From: Acidiflorens sp963847715
Lineage (GTDB): Bacteria > Acidobacteriota > Terriglobia > Terriglobales > Acidobacteriaceae
Direction of reading: 5' to 3'
NCBI GenBank assembly: GCA_963847715.1
Contig: CAWKAZ010000009.1
Span: 186,001 to 250,000 of the forward strand
DNA length: 64,000 nucleotides
In this document: positions 17,135 through 25,350 of the stretch, piece after piece
Layout of the letters: every line of letters starts with the position of its first letter
Position numbering within the stretch: position 1 is the first letter of the stretch
The notes under the pieces: generated by a model
Database searches by the model: none
What the model was told of the DNA's origin: nothing
What the model saw: only the letters and a program-made list of their open reading frames with translations
Made by a program: the position numbers and the translations under genes

Positions 17135-18436
17135 CTACACAGATTTGGTGCCGGCAATCGCCTGTTCGGCGGTTTGCAGATGGAATAGCCGCTGCAACGC
17201 AGTGGTCATTTGTTCCTGCTGCACTTTCTCTGGAAGTTCCTTGAGTTCACGAGCCAGGGACCCTGCGATCCTTTGCGTCATCCTGGACATGACAGAATTT
17301 AACATTTCGTCCTGGTCCCTGGAAAACGGCCCGCTCTCCTTTCGGAAGGAATCCAGTTCTTGCCGGCATATCTCGTCCAGCCTCGAGCGCAATGCCACGA
17401 TTGTCGGCACCACGCGTTCCGTCGTTAGTTTATGGCGGAACCCTACGGCTTCAGCTTGCAGAATCTTCTGTCCCTCAGCAGCCGCGAGGTCGCGTTCCGC
17501 CGCGTTCTTGTCGGCCACGTTCTCCAGATCGTCGAGATCGTAAAGGAAGATGCCTTTGACTTCGCGCACCGACGCATCAATGTCGCGCGGCATGGCGATA
17601 TCCACGATGACCAGAGGCCGCCGCGCTCGCCCCTGCAGCATGGCCTCGGCTTCCTCACGATTGAGAATTGTGTGTGGGCATGACGTCGAACTGATGATGA
17701 TGTCGGCATCCGCCATGGCCTGCCAGCGGTCGTCAAATGGGACCGCAGTCCCACCCAGTTTCGCCGCGAGCTGTGTGGCGTGCTCGAGAGTGCGATTCAC
17801 TACCCGGACAGAGCTTGCTCCTTGTGTGAGCAGACCGCGAGCCGAGAGTTCGCTCATCTCGCCCGCGCCGAGCAGAACCACTTTCTTGTTTTCCAGTGTG
17901 CCGAGAGTCTGCCGGGCAAGCTCCACGGCAGCATAGGGAATTGAAACCACCGAGTCGCCGATCGCAGTTTCTGTGCGAACGCGTGTCGAGACGGCGAGCG
18001 CCTTCTGCAGCACCGAATCGAGGAATCGCCCCGTGGTTCCCAAACTCCGTGCTTGCTGCCACGCATCCTTCACTTGCGAGACGACCTGTGGTTCGCCGAC
18101 CACCATCGAATCAAGACTTGAGGCCACGCGGAAGATCTGCAGCAGTGCAGTTTCGTCGAGCAGCCGATAAAAGTGTTTCCACTCGCAGAGCTTTAATCCA
18201 TATTCGGTGCCCAACATGCGCATCACCGAGTTGGCAGCCAGAGTTACATCAGGAGCCCACAACCAGAATTCGGTGCGGTTGCAGGTTCCCATCACGATGA
18301 CTTCTTCAATACCCTCAGCTTTCGCGAGATGAACCAGGGCCTCGCAACGCCGGCTCGCGCTGATCCAGAACCGCTCCCGCACATCTACCGGAGCGGTTCG
18401 ATAGTTCAGGCCAATGACCATCAACGCCGGTTCCAA
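17135..18436 (-). CDS. hemA: Glutamyl-tRNA reductase
   Basis: 433 residues. It reduces glutamyl-tRNA to glutamate-1-semialdehyde, the committed step of C5 tetrapyrrole synthesis. Signature parts: GLNYRTAPVDVRER at the N-terminus, the catalytic cysteine in VMGTCNRTEFW near residue 51, MVVGEPQVVSQVKDAW, the NADPH site VVLLGAGEMSELSARGL, and ISSTSCPH. The C-terminal dimerisation helix is complete. It is on the same strand as the AhbD/NirJ-like radical SAM gene upstream, about 280 bases away, both serving heme supply. The abundant cytochromes of this window make high heme demand likely. Confidence 0.97.
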   Translation of the reverse strand: MEPALMVIGLNYRTAPVDVRERFWISASRRCEALVHLAKAEGIEEVIVMGTCNRTEFWLWAPDVTLAANSVMRMLGTEYGLKLCEWKHFYRLLDETALLQIFRVASSLDSMVVGEPQVVSQVKDAWQQARSLGTTGRFLDSVLQKALAVSTRVRTETAIGDSVVSIPYAAVELARQTLGTLENKKVVLLGAGEMSELSARGLLTQGASSVRVVNRTLEHATQLAAKLGGTAVPFDDRWQAMADADIIISSTSCPHTILNREEAEAMLQGRARRPLVIVDIAMPRDIDASVREVKGIFLYDLDDLENVADKNAAERDLAAAEGQKILQAEAVGFRHKLTTERVVPTIVALRSRLDEICRQELDSFRKESGPFSRDQDEMLNSVMSRMTQRIAGSLARELKELPEKVQQEQMTTALQRLFHLQTAEQAIAGTKSV

Positions 18437-18712
18437 GGGTTAGAGGCTCCTTACACCACACCCTTAGAAAAGCACCCGGCATGCCAAAGCGATTAGCACG
18501 TAGTTTCAGTGAGTTAGCGCGACGTTATGAGAAGGGAAGTGGGAGTTATAAGGTCTGAGTTGAGGGATATCACGCTGGCTTGGTGTCTTTTGGCCCCGGA
18601 AACACGTCTTTTCAGACACGTGGAAGCAGGGGAATTCCGATGTGGGGAATCGCAACGGATCGAGACCGGCTTTTGTTGTAAGTCGTGGCGTCGGGACGGC
18701 AGCATGCCTTCG

Positions 18713-19975
18713 CTACACGACTGTTGTTTCTTTCTCCTTCTTTAAGCCTTTCGCCTGCGGTTGGTACACACAGAATGGTTCTTCATCCAGATAATTGCCC
18801 GTCGCCGCATACGCACGCGCGCGGCAGCCCATGCAGATATTGCGGAACTCGCAACATCCACATTTTCCTTTAAGGTTGTTGGTGTCGCGCAACTCGTTGA
18901 ACACAGCAGAACTTTCCCAGATTTCAGCGAACGGCTGCTTTCTCAAGTCTCCCGCCAAAGCTGGGAGATATCCGCAGGGAAAAACCTCGCCCTGATGAGA
19001 AATGAAACATACAGCGGTTCCCGCCAGGCATCCCTTGGTCATCGCATTCATATCGGAAGGATGACTTCCCGGATGGCCGACTGGTTGACCGTGCCCTTGA
19101 GGCTTCAACTCCATCCCGGTCGAACCGGGCATCAGCATCTCGGTAGGACCGATCGCTGGCGATCCCTCAGTAACCGTGGTCTCTTTGTGTGCCTGTGCGG
19201 CTGCGGCCTCAGAACGGTGCTCGGCTGCTCGGCGCTGACGAACGACGCGGAAATAGTGAGGCGCGCACGTCGCTTTCATTTCGATTCCACCTTCGAGCGA
19301 GCGATCGTAGAACCAGTTCAACATCTTCTCGTACTCTTCCGGCGGGACCATCTGCTCTTCGGCGATGTCCACTCCGCAACCTACCGGTACTAACAAGAAC
19401 GTATGCAGCGCGTCGGCTCCAATCGATCGAGCCAGGTCGAGCACGGCCGGAAGTTGGTGCGCGTTGTGCCGGGCAATCGTCGTATTGATCTGCACCGACA
19501 TGCCCAAAGCTTTCAGATTTCGGAATCCCGCAATCGCCGCGTCAAATGCACCGGGGATGCCGCGGAAGGTATCATGCGTGAGCGCGTCTGCGCCGTCGAG
19601 ACTGATGGCAACACGCTGCACTCCGCTATCGACGATCATGCGCGCGACGTGTTTGCTTACCAGTGTTCCATTCGTCGCCAGCGCTACACGCAGCCCTTTG
19701 TCTGTGCCATAACGTGCCAGGTCGAAAATGTCGGATCGGAAAAGCGGTTCGCCACCGCTGAGCACCAGGATGGGATTGGAGACCTCCGCAATCTGATCGA
19801 TGATCTCGCGTGCTGCTTGCGTGGATAGGTCCGACGGAGCGCTGAGTTCAGTCGCAGTAGCCCGGCAATGAATGCAACGAAGATTGCAACCTTTGGTCAA
19901 CTCCCAGAAAATTAGTCGCGGCTTGTTCTTGCCCGCAGGATTGGAATGATGTCCGTTGCCGTTTGCGGAGGCCAT
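18713..19975 (-). CDS. Radical SAM/SPASM protein, AhbD/NirJ-like (heme synthesis branch)
   Basis: 420 residues. Radical SAM cluster CNLRCIHC (CxxxCxxC) near residue 27, then LSGGEPL and the TIM-barrel core. The C-terminal SPASM region binds extra clusters: CLAGTAVCFISHQGEVFPCGYLP and GKCGCCEFRNICMGCRARAYA, ending EEPFCVYQP as in AhbC/AhbD/NirJ proteins. AhbD turns Fe-coproporphyrin III into heme b in the siroheme-dependent route; NirJ acts in heme d1 synthesis. Position near hemA favours a heme role, but AhbC, AhbD and NirJ cannot be separated by eye. Odd: a His/Gly/Pro-rich insert around residues 275-310. The start at 19975 has GGAAGG upstream, and two operators lie 83-118 bases before it. 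Confidence 0.85.
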   Translation of the reverse strand: MASANGNGHHSNPAGKNKPRLIFWELTKGCNLRCIHCRATATELSAPSDLSTQAAREIIDQIAEVSNPILVLSGGEPLFRSDIFDLARYGTDKGLRVALATNGTLVSKHVARMIVDSGVQRVAISLDGADALTHDTFRGIPGAFDAAIAGFRNLKALGMSVQINTTIARHNAHQLPAVLDLARSIGADALHTFLLVPVGCGVDIAEEQMVPPEEYEKMLNWFYDRSLEGGIEMKATCAPHYFRVVRQRRAAEHRSEAAAAQAHKETTVTEGSPAIGPTEMLMPGSTGMELKPQGHGQPVGHPGSHPSDMNAMTKGCLAGTAVCFISHQGEVFPCGYLPALAGDLRKQPFAEIWESSAVFNELRDTNNLKGKCGCCEFRNICMGCRARAYAATGNYLDEEPFCVYQPQAKGLKKEKETTVV

Positions 19976-20057
19976 GTATGATTTCCTTCCTACTCGAACC
20001 AGGTAATTTGAAGAACCCACCTGGGCGCAACAATAAGGCAGAAGCGACCATCGAGCG

Positions 20058-20071
20058 GTGACTGACATCAC
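20058..20071. promoter_or_regulatory. Crp/Fnr-type operator (proximal), radical SAM gene
   Basis: GTGA-CTGACA-TCAC. On the minus strand a -10-like TATTGT (20035-20030) places the dyad centre at -41.5 from a predicted start at 20023, the class II activator geometry. Confidence 0.75.
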
Positions 20072-20079
20072 CCGAAATT

Positions 20080-20093
20080 GTGATCCAGGTCAC
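20080..20093. promoter_or_regulatory. Crp/Fnr-type operator (distal), radical SAM gene
   Basis: GTGA-TCCAGG-TCAC in the context TTGTGA...TCACGC, exactly 22 bases (two helical turns) upstream of the proximal site, so two dimers could bind the same face of the DNA. Confidence 0.75.
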
Positions 20094-20150
20094 GCGGTCA
20101 AAATCACTGAAATACAAGGGGTTAGCCCGACACGGAGGGTTGAGCGCTCA

Positions 20151-20173
20151 AGACTGAGAACTGAGAACTGAGT
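20151..20173. repeat. GAGAACT microrepeat next to the crp-like gene stop
   Basis: Three copies of a CTGAGAA heptamer end about 5 bases before the stop codon of the minus-strand regulator gene. Confidence 0.7.
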
Positions 20174-20177
20174 TCCC

Positions 20178-20900
20178 TTAGTTGTGGTTTGCCAAGTCCC
20201 GCAGCGCGGACGTGTTGCGAATCACCAGCGTTGAGCCTTTTGACTGCACGATCTGGCGCTTCTTCATATCCGCGAACAAACGGGTGACGGTCTCCCGCGA
20301 AGTCCCGATCATCTGGGCAATCTCTTCGTGGGTCAGCCGCAGTTTCAAGCGGGGCTCTGCCTTCGAGGCTTCCCCATTCTTGGAACTCCATTCCAGGAGC
20401 AGCTTTGCCAGCTTCTCCGCTGCTGAGTGCGAAAGTCCCAGCGAGCCAGCTTCCTTGCATGCGCTGTGATATTTCTCGCTCAGCTGCTCCGCCACTTTGA
20501 AACAGGCCTCCACATCATCCTTCAGGAAATGAAGAAAATCCTCGCGTTTTACGAAGTTGACCTGGCATGGATCGATGGTTTCCGCCGTGACTTCATAGGG
20601 CTTCCCGGAGATCGTCGCGCTCAAGCCAAGTACTTCGCCCGGTTCAGCCAGCTTCACGATGACGGTTCTGCCGCTCGGGGAATTGATCGAAAGCTTTACG
20701 CTGCCTTTGCAGAGCACGAAAATGCCCCGCGGCAGCTGCCCTTCCACAAACAAGACGGCACCCTGGGGATATGCGGTCGCATACTTGATGGCTTCAAAAG
20801 CTTGCAGAGCATTCGCCGGCAGATCGCAGAAGATCCGATCCGTCCGCAGTTTGCAGGTAATACAACTTTCTACAATTTCCATTCCGTAGGGTGAGAGCAT
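20178..20900 (-). CDS. Crp/Fnr-family transcriptional regulator, candidate redox sensor
   Basis: 240 residues from the ATG at 20900, chosen for AGGAGG eight bases upstream and family-like length; a start at 21041 lacks a good site. The N-terminus has SCITCKLRTDRIFCDL, a CxxC...C arrangement that could bind an Fe-S cluster or act as a thiol switch. A cNMP-binding-fold jelly roll covers about 25-140. The C-terminal winged helix is LTHEEIAQMIGTSRETVTRLFADMK: recognition-helix R, E and R occupy the Crp positions that read GTGA. Operators GTGA-N6-TCAC lie in its own upstream region (21048-21061), suggesting autoregulation, and before many respiratory genes of this window. The ligand is unknown. 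Confidence 0.93.
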   Translation of the reverse strand: MLSPYGMEIVESCITCKLRTDRIFCDLPANALQAFEAIKYATAYPQGAVLFVEGQLPRGIFVLCKGSVKLSINSPSGRTVIVKLAEPGEVLGLSATISGKPYEVTAETIDPCQVNFVKREDFLHFLKDDVEACFKVAEQLSEKYHSACKEAGSLGLSHSAAEKLAKLLLEWSSKNGEASKAEPRLKLRLTHEEIAQMIGTSRETVTRLFADMKKRQIVQSKGSTLVIRNTSALRDLANHN

Positions 20901-21047
20901 GAACCAGCCTCCTAAGAACAGCTTCGGGTCCGCCTCGTATTGCCCGTTTGCAGCTTGCGCATTCCAGCAGCGCGTAGGGCAGGCCTCGTCTGAGGTCAGT
21001 TTCCGTCGAGAAGGAACGATTAGCTGTGCTGCCAGACACATGCTGTT

Positions 21048-21061
21048 GTGACGCTCCTCAC
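21048..21061. promoter_or_regulatory. Crp/Fnr-type operator near the regulator's own gene
   Basis: TTGTGACGCTCCTCACAC (21046-21063) contains GTGA-N6-TCAC. On the minus strand a weak -10-like GCTAAT (21024-21019) lies at about -42.5 spacing. This supports control of the crp-like gene by itself or by a paralogue. Confidence 0.7.
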
Positions 21062-21095
21062 ACCCTCAGGGTCGCTCTGTCCGGCACACTAAGCA

Positions 21096-21109
21096 GTGAG
21101 AGAGATCAC
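21096..21109. promoter_or_regulatory. Crp/Fnr-type operator before malic enzyme
   Basis: GTGA-GAGAGA-TCAC. A -10-like CATAGT (21132-21137) predicts transcription from about 21144 with the dyad centred at -41.5. Confidence 0.72.
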
Positions 21110-21210
21110 AGCCCGATTGGCGCGGAAGAGACATAGTTTAGTGTTGATCATCTTAGAAATCACACACAACGCCAAACGAATCAGGCTGCCCAGAACAGCG
21201 AGGAGAACCC

Positions 21211-23511
21211 ATGGTTACCAAGCAGCAAGCGCTCGACTACCACTTCGGCACTCATCCAGGAAAAATTGAAATCACTCCTACCAAGCCGTGCCGCACGCAA
21301 CGCGATCTTAGCCTGGCCTATACGCCGGGAGTCGCTGTTCCATGCCTGGAGATTCAGAACAATCCGCACGATGCCTTCAAGTACACGGCGCGCGGCAATC
21401 TGGTCGCAGTTGTAACTAATGGAACAGCAGTTCTTGGACTCGGCGACATCGGCGCCCTCGCAGGCAAGCCAGTCATGGAAGGGAAGGCGGTTCTATTCAA
21501 GCGCTTTGCCAACGTCGATGTCTTCGATATTGAAGTGAACACTCATGATCCGGACGAGGTTATCAAGGTCTGTCAGTTGCTCGAGCCAACATTCGGAGCC
21601 ATCAACCTCGAAGACATCAAGGCTCCCGAGTGCTTCTACATCGAAGAGACTCTGAAAAAGACGATGAAAATTCCTGTCTTTCACGACGATCAGCACGGTA
21701 CCGCGATCATCTCCGGCGCCGCGTTGCTCAACGGCCTGGAAGTTGTCGGGAAGGACATCAGTAAGATTCGCGTCGTGGTCAACGGCGCGGGAGCTGCTGG
21801 CTTTGCTTGTGCCGAGCACTACGTCCGACTCGGTGTTAAGCGCGAGAACGTCATCCTGTGCGACACCAAGGGAGTGATCTACAAAGGCCGTACCGCCGGC
21901 ATGAATCCCTACAAAGAACGTTTCGCGATCGAGACCAATCTTCGCACCCTCGCGGAAGCGATGAAGAACGCCGACGTATTCCTTGGCCTCTCCGTGAAGG
22001 GCGCGATCACGCCCGACATGGTGCGATCGATGGCGGCTAATCCGATTGTTTTCGCAATGGCGAATCCTGACCCCGAGATCACCTACGATGAGGCGAAAGC
22101 GGCTCGTGCGGACGTCATCATGGCCACCGGGCGCTCCGACTATCCCAACCAGGTGAACAATGTCCTCGGCTTCCCCTTTATTTTCCGCGGCGCGTTAGAT
22201 GTGCGGGCGACGACGATCAATGAAGAAATGAAAATGGCCGCTACTCGCGCTCTGGCAGCGCTGGCGAAGGAAGATGTGCCGGACTCGGTGTGTCGTGCCT
22301 ACGGAGTCGCGCGGCTGAAGTTCGGGCCTGATTACCTCATCCCTAAGCCGTTTGATCCCCGCGTACTTGTCTGGGAATCAACCGCCGTGGCCAAGGCCGC
22401 GATGGAAACCGGCGTCGCGCAGGAACCCGTCGATATCCGTGCATACCGCGAACAACTGGAGCGGCATCTGGGAAAAGCGCATGAAATCTCTCGCATGATG
22501 ATTCAAAAAGCGCAGGCAAAACCGAAACAGGTCGTCTTCCCGGAAGGCGACAATGAGAAAATCCTGCGCGCTAGCAATTCCATCCTCGACGAGAAGATCG
22601 CTACGCCGATTCTGCTGGGCAACGCTGCTGACATTCTTGCCAAAGCGGCGGAACTGGGATTGGATTTGAAAGACGCGAAGATAGTGGATCCCACCTCGTC
22701 GCCTCTTCGTGAGAGCTACATTCAGGAACTATACCGCTTGCGGCAGCGCCGGGGGGTCACACTCACCGAAGCTCACACGCTCATCGACGACCGCAACATT
22801 TTCGCGTCCATGATGGTGCGCATGGGAGACGCCGATGCTCTGGTCGCTGGCGTCACGCAGCACTTTCCCGAGACCATCCGTCCGGCATTGCAGATCGTCC
22901 GCATGCGCGAGGGGTTGCACAAAGTTGCTGGCTGCTATCCCATGATCACCAAGAAGGGAGATCTGTTTTTCCTCGCCGACACCAGCGTCAACGTTGACCC
23001 GTCAGCGGAGGACTTGGTCGAAATCGCGTTGTGTGTGGCGCAGGAGGCGCGTCGGTTCGATGTTGTTCCCCGTGTCGCCATGCTGTCCTTCTCCAGTTTC
23101 GGTTCCACCCAACACCCCGAGTGCGAAAAGGTACGCCGAGCCGTCGAGCTCCTGCACAAAGCTGATCCGACGCTGATCGTTGATGGCGAGATCATGGCCG
23201 ATGCGGCGGTCTCCCCAGAAATGCTCGAGCAGACTTACCCGTTCAGTTCGTTGAAGGGTGGAGCGAACGTCTTGATATTCCCGAACCTTGCGTCGGCCAA
23301 CATAGCCTGCAAGCTCCTGGCAACGATCGGCGGATGCGAAACCTTGGGCCCCATCCTTATGGGCATGAACCGGCCCGTGCATCTGCTGGCCCGGGGCGCC
23401 GAGGTCGAGGAGATCGTCAACGTAGTGGCCATCGCCGTGGTTGACGCTCGGGAGAGCGATCCCGCATCAGCCCTGCATGACGTAGCGGGTTCGCTCGCCG
23501 AGACGGAGTAA
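21211..23511 (+). CDS. maeB: Malic enzyme with C-terminal phosphotransacetylase-like domain
   Basis: 766 residues, the length of MaeB-type hybrid enzymes. N-terminal malic enzyme (about 1-430): LAYTPGVAVPCLEI, DIGALAGKPVMEGKAVLFK, DDQHGTAIISGAALLNGLE and the nucleotide fold VVVNGAGAAGFACAEH. C-terminal PTA-like part from about 440 (KPKQVVFPEGDNEKILRA to the end), which in MaeB usually regulates by binding acetyl-CoA. The reaction is oxidative decarboxylation of malate to pyruvate with NADP reduction. SD GAGGAG is before the ATG. It sits under an operator and opposite the Crp/Fnr gene, tying pyruvate/NADPH supply to the same control. Confidence 0.95.
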   Translation: MVTKQQALDYHFGTHPGKIEITPTKPCRTQRDLSLAYTPGVAVPCLEIQNNPHDAFKYTARGNLVAVVTNGTAVLGLGDIGALAGKPVMEGKAVLFKRFANVDVFDIEVNTHDPDEVIKVCQLLEPTFGAINLEDIKAPECFYIEETLKKTMKIPVFHDDQHGTAIISGAALLNGLEVVGKDISKIRVVVNGAGAAGFACAEHYVRLGVKRENVILCDTKGVIYKGRTAGMNPYKERFAIETNLRTLAEAMKNADVFLGLSVKGAITPDMVRSMAANPIVFAMANPDPEITYDEAKAARADVIMATGRSDYPNQVNNVLGFPFIFRGALDVRATTINEEMKMAATRALAALAKEDVPDSVCRAYGVARLKFGPDYLIPKPFDPRVLVWESTAVAKAAMETGVAQEPVDIRAYREQLERHLGKAHEISRMMIQKAQAKPKQVVFPEGDNEKILRASNSILDEKIATPILLGNAADILAKAAELGLDLKDAKIVDPTSSPLRESYIQELYRLRQRRGVTLTEAHTLIDDRNIFASMMVRMGDADALVAGVTQHFPETIRPALQIVRMREGLHKVAGCYPMITKKGDLFFLADTSVNVDPSAEDLVEIALCVAQEARRFDVVPRVAMLSFSSFGSTQHPECEKVRRAVELLHKADPTLIVDGEIMADAAVSPEMLEQTYPFSSLKGGANVLIFPNLASANIACKLLATIGGCETLGPILMGMNRPVHLLARGAEVEEIVNVVAIAVVDARESDPASALHDVAGSLAETE

Positions 23512-23570
23512 GAAGTATCGTCACAGACCGCAGCGTTTTCCATTAGACCCTACGAGGCCCCGCAAATACA

Positions 23571-23597
23571 AAGGGCACAAGCGTTAGCTTGCGCCCT
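23571..23597 (-). terminator. Probable terminator of the minus-strand cytochrome gene
   Basis: Stem AAGGGC-x-CAAGC / GCTTG-x-GCCCTT with a GTTA loop and one internal mismatch. On the minus strand it is followed by TTTGTATTTG. It lies between the convergent maeB and cytochrome genes and may serve both. Confidence 0.6.
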
Positions 23598-23619
23598 TCT
23601 GGATCGGGTTGCTCGTTTA

Positions 23620-24066
23620 TTACTTCGCTTGCAGCGATTCAATGTACTTGTTGAGGTTGGCGACGCGTTGCTGCACTTCGCCTTCATGTCCGCCGCTAAG
23701 GTTCCAGAATAGTGTTCCCCACACCGGCATTTCTTTCGAACCGTGAGAGGGAAGGGCAGATTCGCCGTGAATTGAGGCAGTCACTTTCATGGAAGGATAC
23801 TTGCCCCCGTTGTTCTTGCTCAACAGCGTAAGGTCGGTAGGAGGAACTTTCAGCGCACTGGCGGCGGGGCCTCCACCCTTACCGTCGGTTCCATGGCATA
23901 CGGCGCAGTAAGATGTGTACATCTCCTTGCCGGATACCGGTGAAGTGGCCTTGATCGGCACGTGTTGGATGGTGGTTCCTTTATCCTGCATTGTGTCCTG
24001 CGCGGCGAGCGTGCAGGCGCAAACGGACAAAGCGATTAACATCAAAACCATTATTCTTACGGACAT
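23620..24066 (-). CDS. Exported monoheme cytochrome c
   Basis: 148 residues with a signal peptide (LMLIALSVCACTLAAQ). One heme site CAVCH followed by GTDGKGGGPAASALKVPPTDLT, typical of class I cytochrome c-like (cytochrome_CBB3-type) domains of soluble electron carriers; Met ligands near SMKV and EMPVWG are possible. The cysteine in the signal region (SVCAC) leaves a lipoprotein possible. It follows the membrane protein gene at 24144 by about 75 bases and shares the divergent operator region with the ferredoxin oxidoreductase operon. Likely periplasmic electron carrier. Confidence 0.88.
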   Translation of the reverse strand: MSVRIMVLMLIALSVCACTLAAQDTMQDKGTTIQHVPIKATSPVSGKEMYTSYCAVCHGTDGKGGGPAASALKVPPTDLTLLSKNNGGKYPSMKVTASIHGESALPSHGSKEMPVWGTLFWNLSGGHEGEVQQRVANLNKYIESLQAK

Positions 24067-24143
24067 TGCTTTCTCCTTATTAAAATCCTTCTTTTGAACT
24101 TAAAACTTACTCCATATCTCTATCGCTGCAGTCGCGCCGATGG

Positions 24144-24815
24144 CTACTGTTCGATTTTCCATGCGTGGCCGTTGCGGGCCAGAACTATCGTGGATCTCGT
24201 CGAATCCCCGTGATAGAAATCGGCATTGTATTTGTTGATCAGGGTCTGACGCTCCCAGAGATTGAAACTCTTCACCATCGAGCCGCCCGCGTCAAATACG
24301 TCGCCCAGTTGATTCGGAATCCATTTCCAGTTGTAGACGACAACTGCATTGTTGACGCCGCTCATCTCCACACTCGCCACACTCACAAATTGCCGTTGCG
24401 CCAGCGGGGCCTCCACCAGAATCGTGCCGTCTGCTTCCTCCGTCTTCTTGAATCCTGGTAGTCCGGTCAATAGCCGCTCCCCCGCCGGAGTCAGCGAAAC
24501 CAGAGTGGCGCTGTGCTCCGCCTTCGCCATTTTGACGATGCCGGCCTTTTCCAGCAGCCGATAGTTTGGATCCGCGGGCTTGTCGTCTCCGCTCGGCTTT
24601 ACGTGGCCGGTATGGAAGTGGATGTTCGCTGGAGCCGCCTTTTGCAGCGTCGCGGCGACTACCGGGCTTGCCTGCTCTGCGCTGAGCGGAGTCCTCTCAC
24701 GAACCTGGAGCACGATGTAAACCGCCAAGCCGCCGATCGCTGCTACCAGACACATCATGAGCACTAACGGCAAGAACGATGAGCGTCGTTCCATCTCAAC
24801 TTCAGCTTCGAACAT
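24144..24815 (-). CDS. Membrane-anchored protein of unknown function
   Basis: 223 residues with one membrane helix at about 14-36 (LPLVLMMCLVAAIGGLAVYIVL) and a C-terminal extracytoplasmic domain. Within it, residues 84-118 (YRLLEKAGIVKMAKAEHSATLVSLTPAGERLL) resemble a winged-helix-like fold by pattern only, and the rest is beta-rich. No family is recognised. It is upstream of a monoheme cytochrome gene on the same strand and divergent from the KorDABC operon, so an electron-transfer or envelope role is possible but unproven. Confidence 0.7.
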   Translation of the reverse strand: MFEAEVEMERRSSFLPLVLMMCLVAAIGGLAVYIVLQVRERTPLSAEQASPVVAATLQKAAPANIHFHTGHVKPSGDDKPADPNYRLLEKAGIVKMAKAEHSATLVSLTPAGERLLTGLPGFKKTEEADGTILVEAPLAQRQFVSVASVEMSGVNNAVVVYNWKWIPNQLGDVFDAGGSMVKSFNLWERQTLINKYNADFYHGDSTRSTIVLARNGHAWKIEQ

Positions 24816-24999
24816 GGTGGCCCCCTTAGGAAACGGTGAGAAATATTAGTGAACTCATCATTCTCCGTTTCCTGCTTACCGAATGCTGTGATCGAAGGCA
24901 CCCCGAACTGTATCGAATGTCACCACAAGGTAATGTTCCCGCAACGCCCCAGAGGACAAGCCCTAAGCCGCAAGAGTGTGCGTCGCCTCACCAGCACCA

Positions 25000-25013
25000 G
25001 TGACGACTGTCAC
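25000..25013. promoter_or_regulatory. Crp/Fnr-type operator before KorDABC
   Basis: GTGA-CGACTG-TCAC in context CAGTGA...TCACAT. A -10-like CATAAT (25037-25042) predicts transcription from about 25049, centring the dyad at -42.5, close to class II spacing. It is also 185 bases upstream of the divergent membrane-protein/cytochrome pair. Confidence 0.75.
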
Positions 25014-25092
25014 ATCGAGGCGGACCCCCCAAAAAGCATAATGACCATCAGATTTTCGCTGCGCATTCTTACCACTCTTAGGTGGAGATTTC

Positions 25093-25350
25093 ATGGCAAA
25101 AGGACGCGTTTCTATCGTCGTCGAGCGTTGTAAAGCCTGCGGCTTCTGTGTGGAGTTTTGTCCCAGCCACGTGCTCGCGCTTTCCTCCGCTTTCAACTCC
25201 AAGGGTTACCATCCCCCGCATGTTGTTCATCCCGAAAAGTGCAGTGGTTGCGATCTGTGCGGGATGTACTGTCCGGACTTCGCGATCGCTGGCGGAAAAG
25301 TCGAAGCCCCGAAAGCCAAGACCGATGCAGCCAAGGATGGTGAACAATGA
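25093..25350 (+). CDS. korD: 2-oxoacid:ferredoxin oxidoreductase delta subunit (2x[4Fe-4S] ferredoxin)
   Basis: 85 residues with two cluster motifs: CKACGFCVEFCP and CSGCDLCGMYCP. The spacer SALNSKGYHPP-type segment is typical of KorD/OorD subunits. It passes electrons from the TPP-bearing subunits to ferredoxin. It overlaps korA by four bases (ATGA-type coupling) and is the first gene of the operon under the operator at 25000. Confidence 0.92.
   Translation: MAKGRVSIVVERCKACGFCVEFCPSHVLALSSAFNSKGYHPPHVVHPEKCSGCDLCGMYCPDFAIAGGKVEAPKAKTDAAKDGEQ

Larger units (their letters stand above)
20901..21210. other. Divergent regulatory region, crp-like gene and malic enzyme gene
   Basis: About 310 bases with two operators (21048-21061 and 21096-21109), one suited to each direction. 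Nothing else was recognised. Confidence 0.7.
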
